Shown here piece after piece: positions 22,887 to 31,128 of a stretch of 64,000 bases of DNA. A program made the position numbers and the translations under genes. The stretch is from Elusimicrobiota bacterium (GTDB taxonomy: Bacteria; Elusimicrobiota; Elusimicrobia; UBA1565; UBA9628). The notes below the pieces were generated by a model. It ran no database searches, was not told the origin of the DNA, and saw nothing but the letters and a program-made list of their open reading frames with translations. The stretch spans positions 109,393-173,392 of the forward strand of contig JACRDP010000019.1 of NCBI GenBank assembly GCA_016212855.1, written 5' to 3'. Positions within the stretch are counted from its first letter, which is position 1. Every line of letters starts with the position of its first letter.

Positions 22887-23717
22887 CTAGACGGCCTTGA
22901 TGAGGTCGGACAGCACGCCGCGCAGATCGTCGGAGACGCGCGCGCCCAAGGCCAGCACGTCGCCGTGGTTCTGGATCGAGCCGGGCAGGCCGGCCGCCAT
23001 GTTCGAGGTCCACACGACCGCGCCCGTCGTCAGGCCCATCTGGCGGGCGGGGATCACCTCGGGCACGACCGACATGCCCACGACGTCGCCGCCCATGGTG
23101 CGGAAGGCGCGGATCTCGGCCGGAGTCTCGTAAGAAGGTCCGCCGACGGCGACGTACACGCCCTCGTGCACCGGCACCTTGCGCTTCTTGCAGGCCGCGA
23201 GGATGGTCTTGCTCAAGCGCTTGTCGTAGGCGCTGGTCATGTCCGGGAACATCGTCCCGAACTCCTCCTCATGAAACGCCCTCAACGGATTGCGCCCCAT
23301 GAAGTTGATGTGGTCGGTCACGACGGTGAAATGGCCGGGCTTGACCTTCTCGCGCATCGAGCCGACGGCGGCGGTCACGATCAAGGTCTTGAGGCCCAGG
23401 TACTCGAGCGCGCGCACGGGGAGCGCGATCGACTCCATCGCGTGCCCTTCATAATAATGGAAGCGTCCCTGCATGACGGCGACCGAGCGGCCGGCGGAGC
23501 GGCCGAGGATGAGCTTGCCCTCGTGGCCGGGGACCGTGGTGCGGGGGAAGCCGGGGATGTCGCGATAAGGGATGATCTGCGTCTTCTCGAGAGGGGGGAC
23601 CGCCTTGGCGAGGCCCGAGCCGAGGACGAAGCCGACGTCGGGCGTGAAGCCGGGTGCGCGCTTCTTGATGAACGCCGCCGCCTTGCGGATCGCGCCGATA
23701 TAAAGATTGATCTTCAT
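22887..23717 (-). CDS. punA: Purine-nucleoside phosphorylase (trimeric type)
   Basis: 276 residues. Phosphorolysis of purine nucleosides to base and ribose-1-phosphate. The PNP/MTAP family pattern is present: GFVLGSGLAKAV, phosphate-site RFHYYEGHAMESIALPVRAL, IVTAAVGSMREKVKPGHFTVVTDHINFMGRNPL, and VGGPSYETPAEIRAFRTMGGDVVGMSVVPE. The start lies 6 nt after a TAAAAT box, so the mRNA is probably leaderless. It is divergent from transketolase; ribose-phosphates from nucleoside salvage can feed that pathway. Confidence 0.93.
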   Translation of the reverse strand: MKINLYIGAIRKAAAFIKKRAPGFTPDVGFVLGSGLAKAVPPLEKTQIIPYRDIPGFPRTTVPGHEGKLILGRSAGRSVAVMQGRFHYYEGHAMESIALPVRALEYLGLKTLIVTAAVGSMREKVKPGHFTVVTDHINFMGRNPLRAFHEEEFGTMFPDMTSAYDKRLSKTILAACKKRKVPVHEGVYVAVGGPSYETPAEIRAFRTMGGDVVGMSVVPEVIPARQMGLTTGAVVWTSNMAAGLPGSIQNHGDVLALGARVSDDLRGVLSDLIKAV

Positions 23718-23723
23718 GCCTCG

Positions 23724-23755
23724 ATTTTACTTTTTTTAGCCTCGAAAATTATAAA
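23724..23755. promoter_or_regulatory. Divergent punA / transketolase promoters
   Basis: Minus strand: TAAAAT (23724-23729), 6 nt before the punA ATG. Plus strand: TATAAA (23750-23755), 7 nt before the transketolase ATG. The two -10 boxes are 20 bp apart, so transcription from one may hinder the other. Both mRNAs should be leaderless. Confidence 0.6.
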
Positions 23756-23762
23756 ATGTGCC

Positions 23763-24599
23763 ATGCCCACCGCGACCACCCTCCCGACGGATCTGAAGTC
23801 CCTGACGAAGCAGATGCGCCTCGACATCATCCGCATGATCGAGGCGGCCGGCAACGGCCACCCCGGCGGCTCGCTGTCGATCATCGATATTCTCACCGTG
23901 CTGTACTGGAAGTTCCTCAAGCACGATCCGAAGAAGCCGGACTGGGACGGACGCGACCGCTTCATCCTGTCGAAGGGCCACGCCTGCCCCGCGCTGTACG
24001 CGGTGATGGCGTATCGCGGCTACTTTCCGAAGGCGGACCTCATGAATCTGCGCAAGCTCGGCAGCCCGCTCCAGGGACACCCGGACCGCCTGCGCATGCC
24101 CGGCATCGAGTTCTCGACGGGCTCGCTCGGCCAGGGCCTCTCCGTCGGCGTCGGCATGGCCTGCGCCGCCAAGCTCGACAAGAAGGACTTCAAGACCGTG
24201 GTCGCGCTCGGCGACGGCGAAATGCAGGAGGGCCAGTGCTGGGAGGCCTTCATGTCCGCGCCGAAGTTCAAGCTGGATAATTTAATCGCGATCGTCGACC
24301 ACAACAACGGCCAGATCGACGGTCCGGTCAACGAGGTCATGCCGATCGAGTCGCTGACCGCCAAGCTCGAGTCCTTCAATTGGGACGTGCAGTCCATCGA
24401 CGGCCACGATCTCGATGCCGTCGAAAAGGCGCTGGCGAAGGCCTGGACCGCGACGAACGGCCGCCCGCAGGTCATCGTCGCGAAGACGGTCAAGGGCAAG
24501 GGCGTCAGCTTCATGGAGCACAACATCGCCTGGCACGGAAACGCCCCCAAGAAGGAAGACGCCGACAAGGCCTGCAAGGAGATCTCCGATGCCCGCTAA
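23763..24599 (+). CDS. Transketolase, N-terminal (TPP-binding) subunit
   Basis: 278 residues corresponding to the first third of one-piece transketolases. It has the N-terminal active-site segment GNGHPGGSLSIIDILTVLYW and the thiamine-diphosphate motif GDGEMQEGQCWEAFMSAPKFKLDNLIAIVDHNNGQ in order. Together with the following gene it forms a split enzyme that moves two-carbon ketol units in the pentose phosphate pathway. The ATG follows a TATAAA box by 7 nt. The reading frame extends far upstream only as an antisense shadow of punA. Confidence 0.95.
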   Translation: MPTATTLPTDLKSLTKQMRLDIIRMIEAAGNGHPGGSLSIIDILTVLYWKFLKHDPKKPDWDGRDRFILSKGHACPALYAVMAYRGYFPKADLMNLRKLGSPLQGHPDRLRMPGIEFSTGSLGQGLSVGVGMACAAKLDKKDFKTVVALGDGEMQEGQCWEAFMSAPKFKLDNLIAIVDHNNGQIDGPVNEVMPIESLTAKLESFNWDVQSIDGHDLDAVEKALAKAWTATNGRPQVIVAKTVKGKGVSFMEHNIAWHGNAPKKEDADKACKEISDAR

Positions 24600-25533
24600 A
24601 GCGACGCGCGAATCTTTCGGCGAGACGATCCTCGAGCTCGCGGAAAAGGTCCCCAATCTCGTCGTCCTGGACGCCGACCTGTCGAAGTCCACGATGACCC
24701 AGCCTTTCATGAAGAAGTACCCGGCGCGCCACTTCGAGATGGGCATCGCGGAGCAGAACATGATCGGCGTCGCCGCGGGCCTGGCGCTCTCGGGCAAGAT
24801 CCCTGTGCTGACCTCATTCGCGTGCTTCCTCATCGGCCGCGTCGAGTCGATCCGCGTTTCCGCCGCGTACAACCAGACGAACATGAAGCTCGTCGGCACG
24901 CACGCCGGCATCGGCATCGGCGAGGACGGCACGTCGCAGATGGGCCTCGAGGACGTCGCCGCCATGCGCGCGCTCCCGCACATGACGATTCTTCAGCCCG
25001 CCGACCACGAGGAGACGAAGCAGGCCGTGACCTGGATGCTCGAGCATAAGGGGCCGGTGTACATCCGCCTCACGCGCCAGAAAATGCCCGACGTTCACGC
25101 TCCCGGGTACAAGTGGCAGCCGAACAAGATCGACGTCGTGCATGAGCCGGCGAAGAAAGCCGCCAAGCTCCAGGCGACCATCATCGCGTCGGGCGGCCCC
25201 GTGCCGCACGCCATCGAGGCCGCGAAGCTGCTCGAGGCGAAGGGCTTCTCCGTGCGCGTCGCGAACGCGTCCACGCTCCTGCCCTTCGACGGCGAGACCG
25301 TCGCCAAGCTCGCCGCCGACTCTCAGCGCATCGTGACCGTCGAGGACCACAACGTCCACGGCGGTCTCGGCTCGGCCGTGTGCGAGGCGATCGCGGAGCG
25401 CGGCATCTCCTGCCCGGTTCTGCGCGTGGGCCTGCGCTCCTTCGGCGAGTCGGCCACCCCCGAGCAGCTCTACGAGAAGTACGGCCTGACCGCGCCGAGC
25501 CTCGCCGAGGCCTGTCTCAAGAACCTCGGTTGA
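24589..25533 (+). CDS. Transketolase, C-terminal subunit
   Basis: 314 residues containing the pyrimidine-binding domain (IAEQNMIGVAAGLALSGKIPVLTSFACFL, with the catalytic Glu in GIAEQN) and the C-terminal transketolase domain (IIASGGPVPHAIEAAKLLEAKG). It overlaps the N-subunit gene by 11 bp, consistent with coupled synthesis of the two halves of the active site. The split form is common in archaea and many bacteria outside Proteobacteria. Confidence 0.95.
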   Translation: MPAKATRESFGETILELAEKVPNLVVLDADLSKSTMTQPFMKKYPARHFEMGIAEQNMIGVAAGLALSGKIPVLTSFACFLIGRVESIRVSAAYNQTNMKLVGTHAGIGIGEDGTSQMGLEDVAAMRALPHMTILQPADHEETKQAVTWMLEHKGPVYIRLTRQKMPDVHAPGYKWQPNKIDVVHEPAKKAAKLQATIIASGGPVPHAIEAAKLLEAKGFSVRVANASTLLPFDGETVAKLAADSQRIVTVEDHNVHGGLGSAVCEAIAERGISCPVLRVGLRSFGESATPEQLYEKYGLTAPSLAEACLKNLG

Positions 25534-25534
25534 G

Positions 25535-26548
25535 ATGAAGCGGCGCAAGCTGCTCAAGCTCGGCCTTTTCGCCGTGCTCGCCGCGGCCGCAGCGGCCGGG
25601 CTGCGTGTTCTCGACATGTACCGCCTCGCGCGGCTGCCGCTACCCGCGCGCTCCGCTCCGGAAAGCGCCGCGGCTAAGCGCATCGCCGCCGACGTACGGA
25701 TTCTTGCGGGCGACATCGGGCCGCGCAACTACGCCCATCCCGCCGCGCTCGCCCGCGCCGAGGCGCACATGAAGTCGTCCTTGAAGCGGGCCGGGTACGC
25801 GGTCGCGGAGCAGCCCTACATGGTGCGGCCTCCAGGCATGGCGGCCGACGTTCCAATGCGCAATTTCACCGCGACGCTCCACGGCGCCAAGCCGGGCGCG
25901 CCGGTTCTCGTGATCGGGGCGCACTACGACACGGCCCTCGAGACGCCCGGAGCCGACGACAACGCCTCCGGCTCGGCGGTCCTGCTCGAGCTCGCGCGTC
26001 GTTTTGCCCATAAGCGTCCCGAAGCCGTCGAAGTGCGCTTCGTCGCCTACGGGACGGAGGAGCCGCCGTTCTTCGGCACGAAGCAAATGGGCAGCGCCTT
26101 CCACGCGCGCGCGTTGAAGGCCGAGGGACTGCCGGTGGTGGGCATGATCAGCCTCGAGATGCTCGGCTACTACAACGACGCGCCCGGCTCCCAAAAATAT
26201 CCGCCCGTCCTGTCGCTGTTTTATCCCGACAAGGCGAATTACGTCGGCGCGGTCTCCGATCTGAGCTCGCGCGCCTTCCTGCGCGCCTTCGCCAAAGTCT
26301 TCACGCCGGCCGGAGTGCCCGTGGTCGCGGCGAGCCTCCCCGGCTGGATCACCGAGATCGGCCTCTCCGACCACAAGAGCTACTGGGACGAAGGCTTTCC
26401 GGGCCTGATCCTCACCGACACGTCATTCCTGCGTTACACCCACTACCACATGACCACGGACACGCCGGAAAAGCTCGACTACGAGCGCATGGCCGCCGTG
26501 GCCGACGGGCTCGAGGCCGCGATCGAGTCGCTGCGGAAGGGGAGCTGA
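25535..26548 (+). CDS. Membrane-anchored M28-family aminopeptidase
   Basis: 337 residues with a Lys/Arg-rich start and one N-terminal membrane or signal helix (about 8-26). M28 zinc ligands are recognisable in order: GAHYDT (His), ADDNASGSAVLLELA (bridging Asp), YGTEEPPFFGT (catalytic Glu pair), ISLEMLGYY, and THYHMTTDTPEKLDY (last His). It should remove N-terminal residues from peptides outside the cytoplasm. It begins 1 bp after the transketolase stop and is likely co-transcribed. Confidence 0.9.
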   Translation: MKRRKLLKLGLFAVLAAAAAAGLRVLDMYRLARLPLPARSAPESAAAKRIAADVRILAGDIGPRNYAHPAALARAEAHMKSSLKRAGYAVAEQPYMVRPPGMAADVPMRNFTATLHGAKPGAPVLVIGAHYDTALETPGADDNASGSAVLLELARRFAHKRPEAVEVRFVAYGTEEPPFFGTKQMGSAFHARALKAEGLPVVGMISLEMLGYYNDAPGSQKYPPVLSLFYPDKANYVGAVSDLSSRAFLRAFAKVFTPAGVPVVAASLPGWITEIGLSDHKSYWDEGFPGLILTDTSFLRYTHYHMTTDTPEKLDYERMAAVADGLEAAIESLRKGS

Positions 26549-26550
26549 GC

Positions 26551-26919
26551 ATGAACCCCCGCCGCCGCGCCGTGATCGACGCGCTCCTGCCGCCCGGCGG
26601 CCCCGCGGGCCTGCCCGGCGCTTTCGAGACCGGCTTCGAGGAGTTCGAGGCGGAGTTCCGGCGCGACGCGCCGCTCTCGATGAGCCTGGGCTGGCTCGCC
26701 GCGCTGTGGGTCGCGTCGTGGGTCTCGCCTCTGCTGATCCGGCGCCTGCCTCCGCTCGACCGGCTGACCGAGGAGGACCGGCCGCGCGCGCTCGAGGCGA
26801 TGGGCAAGAGCCGCGTCTACCTCCTGCGCCAGAGCACCTTGCTGCTCAAGATGGTGACGAGCCTCGGCTACGGGGCGGCTCCGACGGTACGCCGCGCGGT
26901 GGGATACGATGCGGGTTGA
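26551..26919 (+). CDS. Small protein upstream of GMC oxidoreductase
   Basis: 122 residues with one hydrophobic segment (LGWLAALWVASWVSPLLI, about 48-65) and otherwise Pro/Arg-rich. No family recognised. It starts 2 bp after the M28 stop and overlaps the GMC gene by 11 bp. Its size and position recall accessory subunits found beside GMC or gluconate dehydrogenases, but no sequence signature proves this. Confidence 0.65.
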   Translation: MNPRRRAVIDALLPPGGPAGLPGAFETGFEEFEAEFRRDAPLSMSLGWLAALWVASWVSPLLIRRLPPLDRLTEEDRPRALEAMGKSRVYLLRQSTLLLKMVTSLGYGAAPTVRRAVGYDAG

Positions 26920-28402
26920 CGGCGCCGCCGTCGGCGGGTTCGACGAGGCCTTCGACTACGTCGTCGTCGGCTCGGGCGCGGCCGGCGCGACCGCGGCGCG
27001 CGCGCTGGCCTCGACCGGACGATCGGTCTGCGTGCTCGAAGAGGGCCCGGCCGTCGACCCCAACGCCTTCGGCGACCGCTCCTGGGACGCGTTCAAGACG
27101 ATGTTCCGCGACGCGAACGCCCAGGTCGCGCGCGGGCGAGCCTTCATCCCGGGGATCCAGGGCCGCGTGCTCGGCGGCTCGACGGTCATCAACTCGGCGA
27201 TCGTCTGGCGCGCGCCCGACGACGTGCTCGCCGAGTGGGCCGCGCTTGGTCTCGGCGACGCCCTGCCCGCGCGCGAACTGCACCGCCACTGGGACGCGAT
27301 CGAGAAAGACCTCGACGCCGCGCCCACGCCGCCCGAGGTCTGGGGGGGCTTCAACCGGCGCATGCACGAGGGCGCGCTCAAGCTCGGCGTGCGCGCCGAG
27401 CCGACGCGGCGCTTCGTGAAGGATTGCCGGGCCACCGCGCGCTGCCTCACCGGCTGCCCCTCGGGCGCCAAGCGCAGCATGCTCACGACCTACCTCCCGC
27501 AGGCCGAGGCCAAGGGTGCTTTGATCGTCACCGGCGCCGAAGCGCGGCGTATAGTCGTCAAGGAGGGCCGGGCGGTCGCCGTGACCGGGCGCCTCGCCGG
27601 CCCCGGGCGCCCGGCCTTCCGCGCCGCCGCGCGCCGCGCGGTCGTCGTCGCGGCCTCGGCGATCCAGACCCCGCAGCTGCTCGCGCGCAGCGGAGTGCGC
27701 TCGCCCCACCTCGGAGCGCACTTCATGGGCCATCCCGGTACGCCGCTGACCGGCTACTTCGACGCGCCCGAGCGCCTTTGGCGCGGCGCGACGCAGGGCT
27801 ACGATGCCGTCCACCACCGCCGCGACGGCCGCTTCAAGATCGAGACGATCGCGCTCCCGCCCGAGATCGTGTTCGCGCGCTTGCCCGGCGCTGGACGGCG
27901 CTGGAAGGAGATGATGGCGCTCTCGGGCCAAACCGCGATCTTCGCCGTGCAGACGCGCGCCTGGGCGGAGGGTACGGTGCGCGAGCGCCCCTGGGGGACC
28001 GACATCGCCTACGACCTCACGCGACGCGACATGATGCAGATCCGCCGCGGCCTGCGCTTCACGGCCGAGCTGTTCTTCGCGGCCGGCGCCAAGGAGGTCT
28101 GGCCCGGGATCTACGGCCTGCCCGAGAGGCTGCTGCCCGGCCAGGAGGCCCTGTTCGAGCACGGCCCCGACGATCCCGGCTGCTACTCGTGGATCCTCTC
28201 GCACCTATTCGGCACCGCGCGCATGGCGACCCGCGCCTCGGCCGGCGTCGTCGCGCCGGACTTCTCCGTTCACGGCGTCTCCGATCTCGTCGTCGCCGAC
28301 TCGTCGCTGTTTCCGACGAACCTCGGCGTCAATCCCCAGCACACCATCATGGCCGTCGCGCGGCACTGCGCCGAGCGGCTCGCCGACCGGAGGCCGCGAT
28401 GA
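26909..28402 (+). CDS. GMC-family FAD oxidoreductase
   Basis: 497 residues. The N-terminal FAD site is YVVVGSGAAGATAARALASTGRSVCVLEEG (about 18-47). The GMC signature GRVLGGSTVINSAIVWR and the C-terminal catalytic region with His in NPQHTIMAVARHC are present. A CxxxxxCxxxC cluster (KDCRATARCLTGCPSGAK) near residue 175 resembles that of glucose/choline-type dehydrogenases of the cholesterol-oxidase group. It oxidises an alcohol substrate, which I cannot identify. The next gene overlaps its stop (ATGA). Confidence 0.9.
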   Translation: MRVDGAAVGGFDEAFDYVVVGSGAAGATAARALASTGRSVCVLEEGPAVDPNAFGDRSWDAFKTMFRDANAQVARGRAFIPGIQGRVLGGSTVINSAIVWRAPDDVLAEWAALGLGDALPARELHRHWDAIEKDLDAAPTPPEVWGGFNRRMHEGALKLGVRAEPTRRFVKDCRATARCLTGCPSGAKRSMLTTYLPQAEAKGALIVTGAEARRIVVKEGRAVAVTGRLAGPGRPAFRAAARRAVVVAASAIQTPQLLARSGVRSPHLGAHFMGHPGTPLTGYFDAPERLWRGATQGYDAVHHRRDGRFKIETIALPPEIVFARLPGAGRRWKEMMALSGQTAIFAVQTRAWAEGTVRERPWGTDIAYDLTRRDMMQIRRGLRFTAELFFAAGAKEVWPGIYGLPERLLPGQEALFEHGPDDPGCYSWILSHLFGTARMATRASAGVVAPDFSVHGVSDLVVADSSLFPTNLGVNPQHTIMAVARHCAERLADRRPR

Positions 28403-28923
28403 ACCACCTGCCTTTATACGACTCGCTCAAGCACAAGAGCTACGCTGAGCTCGAGACGATCATGGCCGGCGGGCGCGCGCCCGACGCGGGCTCGCTCGTC
28501 GGCTGGGAGTACCGCGGCTGGAGCCCCGCGCCCTGGATATCCTTGCTCGGCATCCGCAAGTTCATGAAGGGCTTCTTCCGGCGCGAAGACGGCCTCGTCG
28601 AGGGCTACAACGTGCCCGTGCGCCAAAACGGCTTCGATGAGGATTGGATACCGAAGGGCAAGGCCTTCGGCTTCTACCACGTGATCCCGCCGGTCCCGCC
28701 GGACATCATCCACCCGAACTCGCTGCTGATCCAATACGGGATCAGCGCACGCAATCCGTTCTGGAAGCCCGAGCGCACGATCCGCGACTACATCGCGGTC
28801 ATCGACCCGGCGGTGCCCGACGTGATGCTCGGCAAGGCCGTCGTCGCGCTCGGCTCCGCGCGCATCCAAGTCAGCTACTTCGTGCTCGAGAAGATGGGTC
28901 CGGCCCGGAATTGGCCCAATTGA
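28399..28923 (+). CDS. Unrecognised 174-residue protein paired with GMC oxidoreductase
   Basis: No signal peptide or membrane segment is obvious. Aromatic- and Pro-rich (YRGWSPAPWISLLGIRKFMKGFFR; GFYHVIPPVPPDIIHPNSLLIQYG). It overlaps the GMC stop as ATGA and the next start as TTGA, so it is made with those proteins. It may be a partner or substrate-handling protein of the oxidoreductase; this is context only. Confidence 0.7.
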   Translation: MNHLPLYDSLKHKSYAELETIMAGGRAPDAGSLVGWEYRGWSPAPWISLLGIRKFMKGFFRREDGLVEGYNVPVRQNGFDEDWIPKGKAFGFYHVIPPVPPDIIHPNSLLIQYGISARNPFWKPERTIRDYIAVIDPAVPDVMLGKAVVALGSARIQVSYFVLEKMGPARNWPN

Positions 28924-29951
28924 TCGCGGCCGTCCTCCTGGCCGCGTCCGCGGCCGCAGCCGAGCCCGCACGCGTGCGCGTGCTCACGATGAACGCCGCG
29001 GCGATCCCCGTCGTGCACGGCTACGTCGCGCCGCGCCTCGACGCGCTCGCCGCGGGCATCAAGGAAGGGGGCTTCGACGTCGCCGGCCTCCAGGAGGTCT
29101 GGTTCGACTCCGACTCGAGGCGGCTCGAGCGCGGCGCCGGGCTGCCCCACGTCGCGCGGTCGCGGCGCGGCTTCCCGCTCTCGGCTGGGCTGACCATCCT
29201 CTCGCGCTGGCCTATCGTCGAGAGCGAGGAACGTGCGTTCTCCGTCCTGCGTCCGTCGTGGTTCCGCATCTCCAATGGTGAACCCGCTGCGAACAAGGGC
29301 GTACTGCGCGCGCGCGTGGCGACGCCGTGGGGAGAGCTCGACGTCTACGACTCGCACCTGCTCTCGAACTATGGGCGCCCCGACTACGAGGCCCTGCGCC
29401 TGACCGAGCTCTTTGAGCTCGCCGAGTTCGTGCGCGAGCGCTCGGCGGGCCGCGCCTTCGTGGTGCTCGCCGATCTCAACGCCGGCCGCGGCAAGGCGGA
29501 CTTCGACCTGTTCATGGACCTGCTCGGAGCGCGCGACGCCTGCCGCGAGCGGGAAAAGGAGCTCTGCGGCGACGTGAAACGGAAGGGGGCCCGGATCGAC
29601 TTCATCCTGATGCCGTCCGGGGGACCGTCGCCCGCCGCGCGCGCCGTCTTCGACGGCGTCGTTCCGGGCTTACAAGCGATCCCCTATTCGGACCACAGCG
29701 GCTACGCCGCGGACCTGCTCCCGGCTCACTTCCGGCTGCTCGGCCCCGCGCCCGACGCGCGCCGGCGCGCCGCCGCGCTCGAGGCGCTCGACGCGCGCCT
29801 CACGCGCATGATCGAGCGCCTGAACGCGAAGACGTCCTCGCTGTCGTGGGTGCCCGTCTACGGGAGTCTCGCCCACGCGCGATACGACCGGCAGATCGTG
29901 CGCCTGTCGGCGATCCGCGAGCGCGCCGCGACGGCGGCTATTCGGCGCTGA
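28920..29951 (+). CDS. Secreted endonuclease/exonuclease/phosphatase-fold hydrolase
   Basis: 343 residues starting at TTG (TTGA overlap), with signal peptide LIAAVLLAASAAAAEPA. EEP-superfamily motifs: LTMNAA near residue 22, AGLQEVW (metal Glu), VYDSHLLSN, VVLADLNAG, and DHSGYAADL (catalytic Asp-His). The pattern fits neutral sphingomyelinase- or DNase-I-like phosphodiesterases acting outside the cytoplasm. The tail after about residue 270 is helical and of unknown role. Its 3' end overlaps the convergent cyclase gene by 14 bp. Confidence 0.82.
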   Translation: MIAAVLLAASAAAAEPARVRVLTMNAAAIPVVHGYVAPRLDALAAGIKEGGFDVAGLQEVWFDSDSRRLERGAGLPHVARSRRGFPLSAGLTILSRWPIVESEERAFSVLRPSWFRISNGEPAANKGVLRARVATPWGELDVYDSHLLSNYGRPDYEALRLTELFELAEFVRERSAGRAFVVLADLNAGRGKADFDLFMDLLGARDACREREKELCGDVKRKGARIDFILMPSGGPSPAARAVFDGVVPGLQAIPYSDHSGYAADLLPAHFRLLGPAPDARRRAAALEALDARLTRMIERLNAKTSSLSWVPVYGSLAHARYDRQIVRLSAIRERAATAAIRR

Positions 29952-31116
29952 CGACGCGGGTGTCGGCCAGCAAGTCGTGCCAGCCGCGGCGCTGCGGCTC
30001 GAAAAAAGCCCACAGGTAGCCGATGCCGGCGGCGTAGCCGGAGATCAAGGAGATCGCGGCGCGCATCGCGCGCTGCTTCTCGTCCAGGGGGGAGCCGTCG
30101 ATCGAGACGACCTTCAGCTTCAACAGCTTCTTGCCCGGCGTCGCGCCCCAACGCTTCAAAAAGATCAGGCTGTAGATGAACCAGCAGAGAGCGAACAGCC
30201 AATCCCGGCGGCCGTGCTCGCTGTCCTCGCTCCCGTCATCGTCGACGGTTACCTGCAGGCCTTTCTTGTCGTCGAAGACGACCTTGTTCCCTTCGCCGTC
30301 GGCGACGTTCATGTTCGGCATGGGCGCGCCGGTCTTCTTGATGAACGAGGCGGGAAGGTCGACGTTCACCTGGCCCTTGGAGTACTTCTTGCGGATATGG
30401 GCGCGGGGCTTGTCGCCGGAAATCGAGGAGACGAGGGCGCCGACGATGAGGCCGTCGACGCACAGCGCCGCGAAGCGCTTCCAAGTGGAGGGAACCGGCG
30501 CGGTGCCCGCGACGGGAGCGGCCTTGGGACGGGGCATAAAAGCGGACAGACCCGTCACGGCTTTCACGGCCTCGGAGGACGAAGCCCCGAGCGGCTCCTC
30601 GCGGCGGACTTTATAGACGCGAATCTTCTCGGGGATGCCCTTGAGCTGCATGAGGCCGATCTCGCTCGAGGGGACCTCGTTCTTGTTCATGGCAAGATAC
30701 ACCGCCTCGGTGAACCAGACCTGCCCGGCTTCGGCGAGGCCCTCGATGCGCGCGGTGATGTTGACGGCCTCGCCGAACACGTCGTTGTCGGCGAGATTCA
30801 CCTCGCCGGCGTTGATCGCGATGCGGATTTCGAGCCGGTCGTCCGCGGCGCGCCCCTCATTGCGCTTGCGCAGGGCTTCTTGGACCGCTACGCCAGCGAG
30901 CACCGCGTTCGTCGGGCTGTCGAAGCTCATCAGAAACGCGTCGCCGATCGTCTTGACGAGGTTGCCGCCGTGCTCCTGGAGAATGGGCAGGACGACGGCG
31001 CGGTGCTCGTCGAGCATCGCCTGGATGTCCGCGCGCGACTTCGCGGAAGTCTTGTCCGTGAATCCCTTGATGTCGGTGAGAAGGATCGTCAGGTGGCGGG
31101 TCGTCGGGGCGGCCAT
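29938..31116 (-). CDS. Class III adenylate/guanylate cyclase fused to RDD membrane domain
   Basis: 392 residues. The catalytic domain is N-terminal (1-170): metal Asp in LLTDIKGFTDKT, second Asp in KTIGDAFLMSF, and transition-state Asn/Arg in FGEAVNITARIEGLA. After a Pro-rich linker, a C-terminal RDD region with two or three membrane helices follows (PSTWKRFAALCVDGLIVGALV; GATPGKKLLKLKVVSIDG). The product should be cAMP or cGMP made at the inner face of the membrane. A TATCAT box 6 nt before the ATG suggests its own leaderless transcript, directly after the FAD oxidoreductase gene. Confidence 0.9.
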   Translation of the reverse strand: MAAPTTRHLTILLTDIKGFTDKTSAKSRADIQAMLDEHRAVVLPILQEHGGNLVKTIGDAFLMSFDSPTNAVLAGVAVQEALRKRNEGRAADDRLEIRIAINAGEVNLADNDVFGEAVNITARIEGLAEAGQVWFTEAVYLAMNKNEVPSSEIGLMQLKGIPEKIRVYKVRREEPLGASSSEAVKAVTGLSAFMPRPKAAPVAGTAPVPSTWKRFAALCVDGLIVGALVSSISGDKPRAHIRKKYSKGQVNVDLPASFIKKTGAPMPNMNVADGEGNKVVFDDKKGLQVTVDDDGSEDSEHGRRDWLFALCWFIYSLIFLKRWGATPGKKLLKLKVVSIDGSPLDEKQRAMRAAISLISGYAAGIGYLWAFFEPQRRGWHDLLADTRVVSAE

Positions 31117-31122
31117 GGAGCT

Positions 31123-31128
31123 ATGATA
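31123..31128 (-). promoter_or_regulatory. -10 box for cyclase gene
   Basis: TATCAT on the minus strand, 6 nt before the ATG, immediately after the stop codon of the upstream FAD oxidoreductase gene. Confidence 0.55.

Noticed and set aside
23763..25533. Dehydrogenase E1 or DXP synthase instead of transketolase
   Set aside because: The split into a 278-residue TPP half and a 314-residue half and the motif GNGHPGGSLSIIDILTVLYW match transketolase subunits; no E2/E3 or isoprenoid genes nearby.
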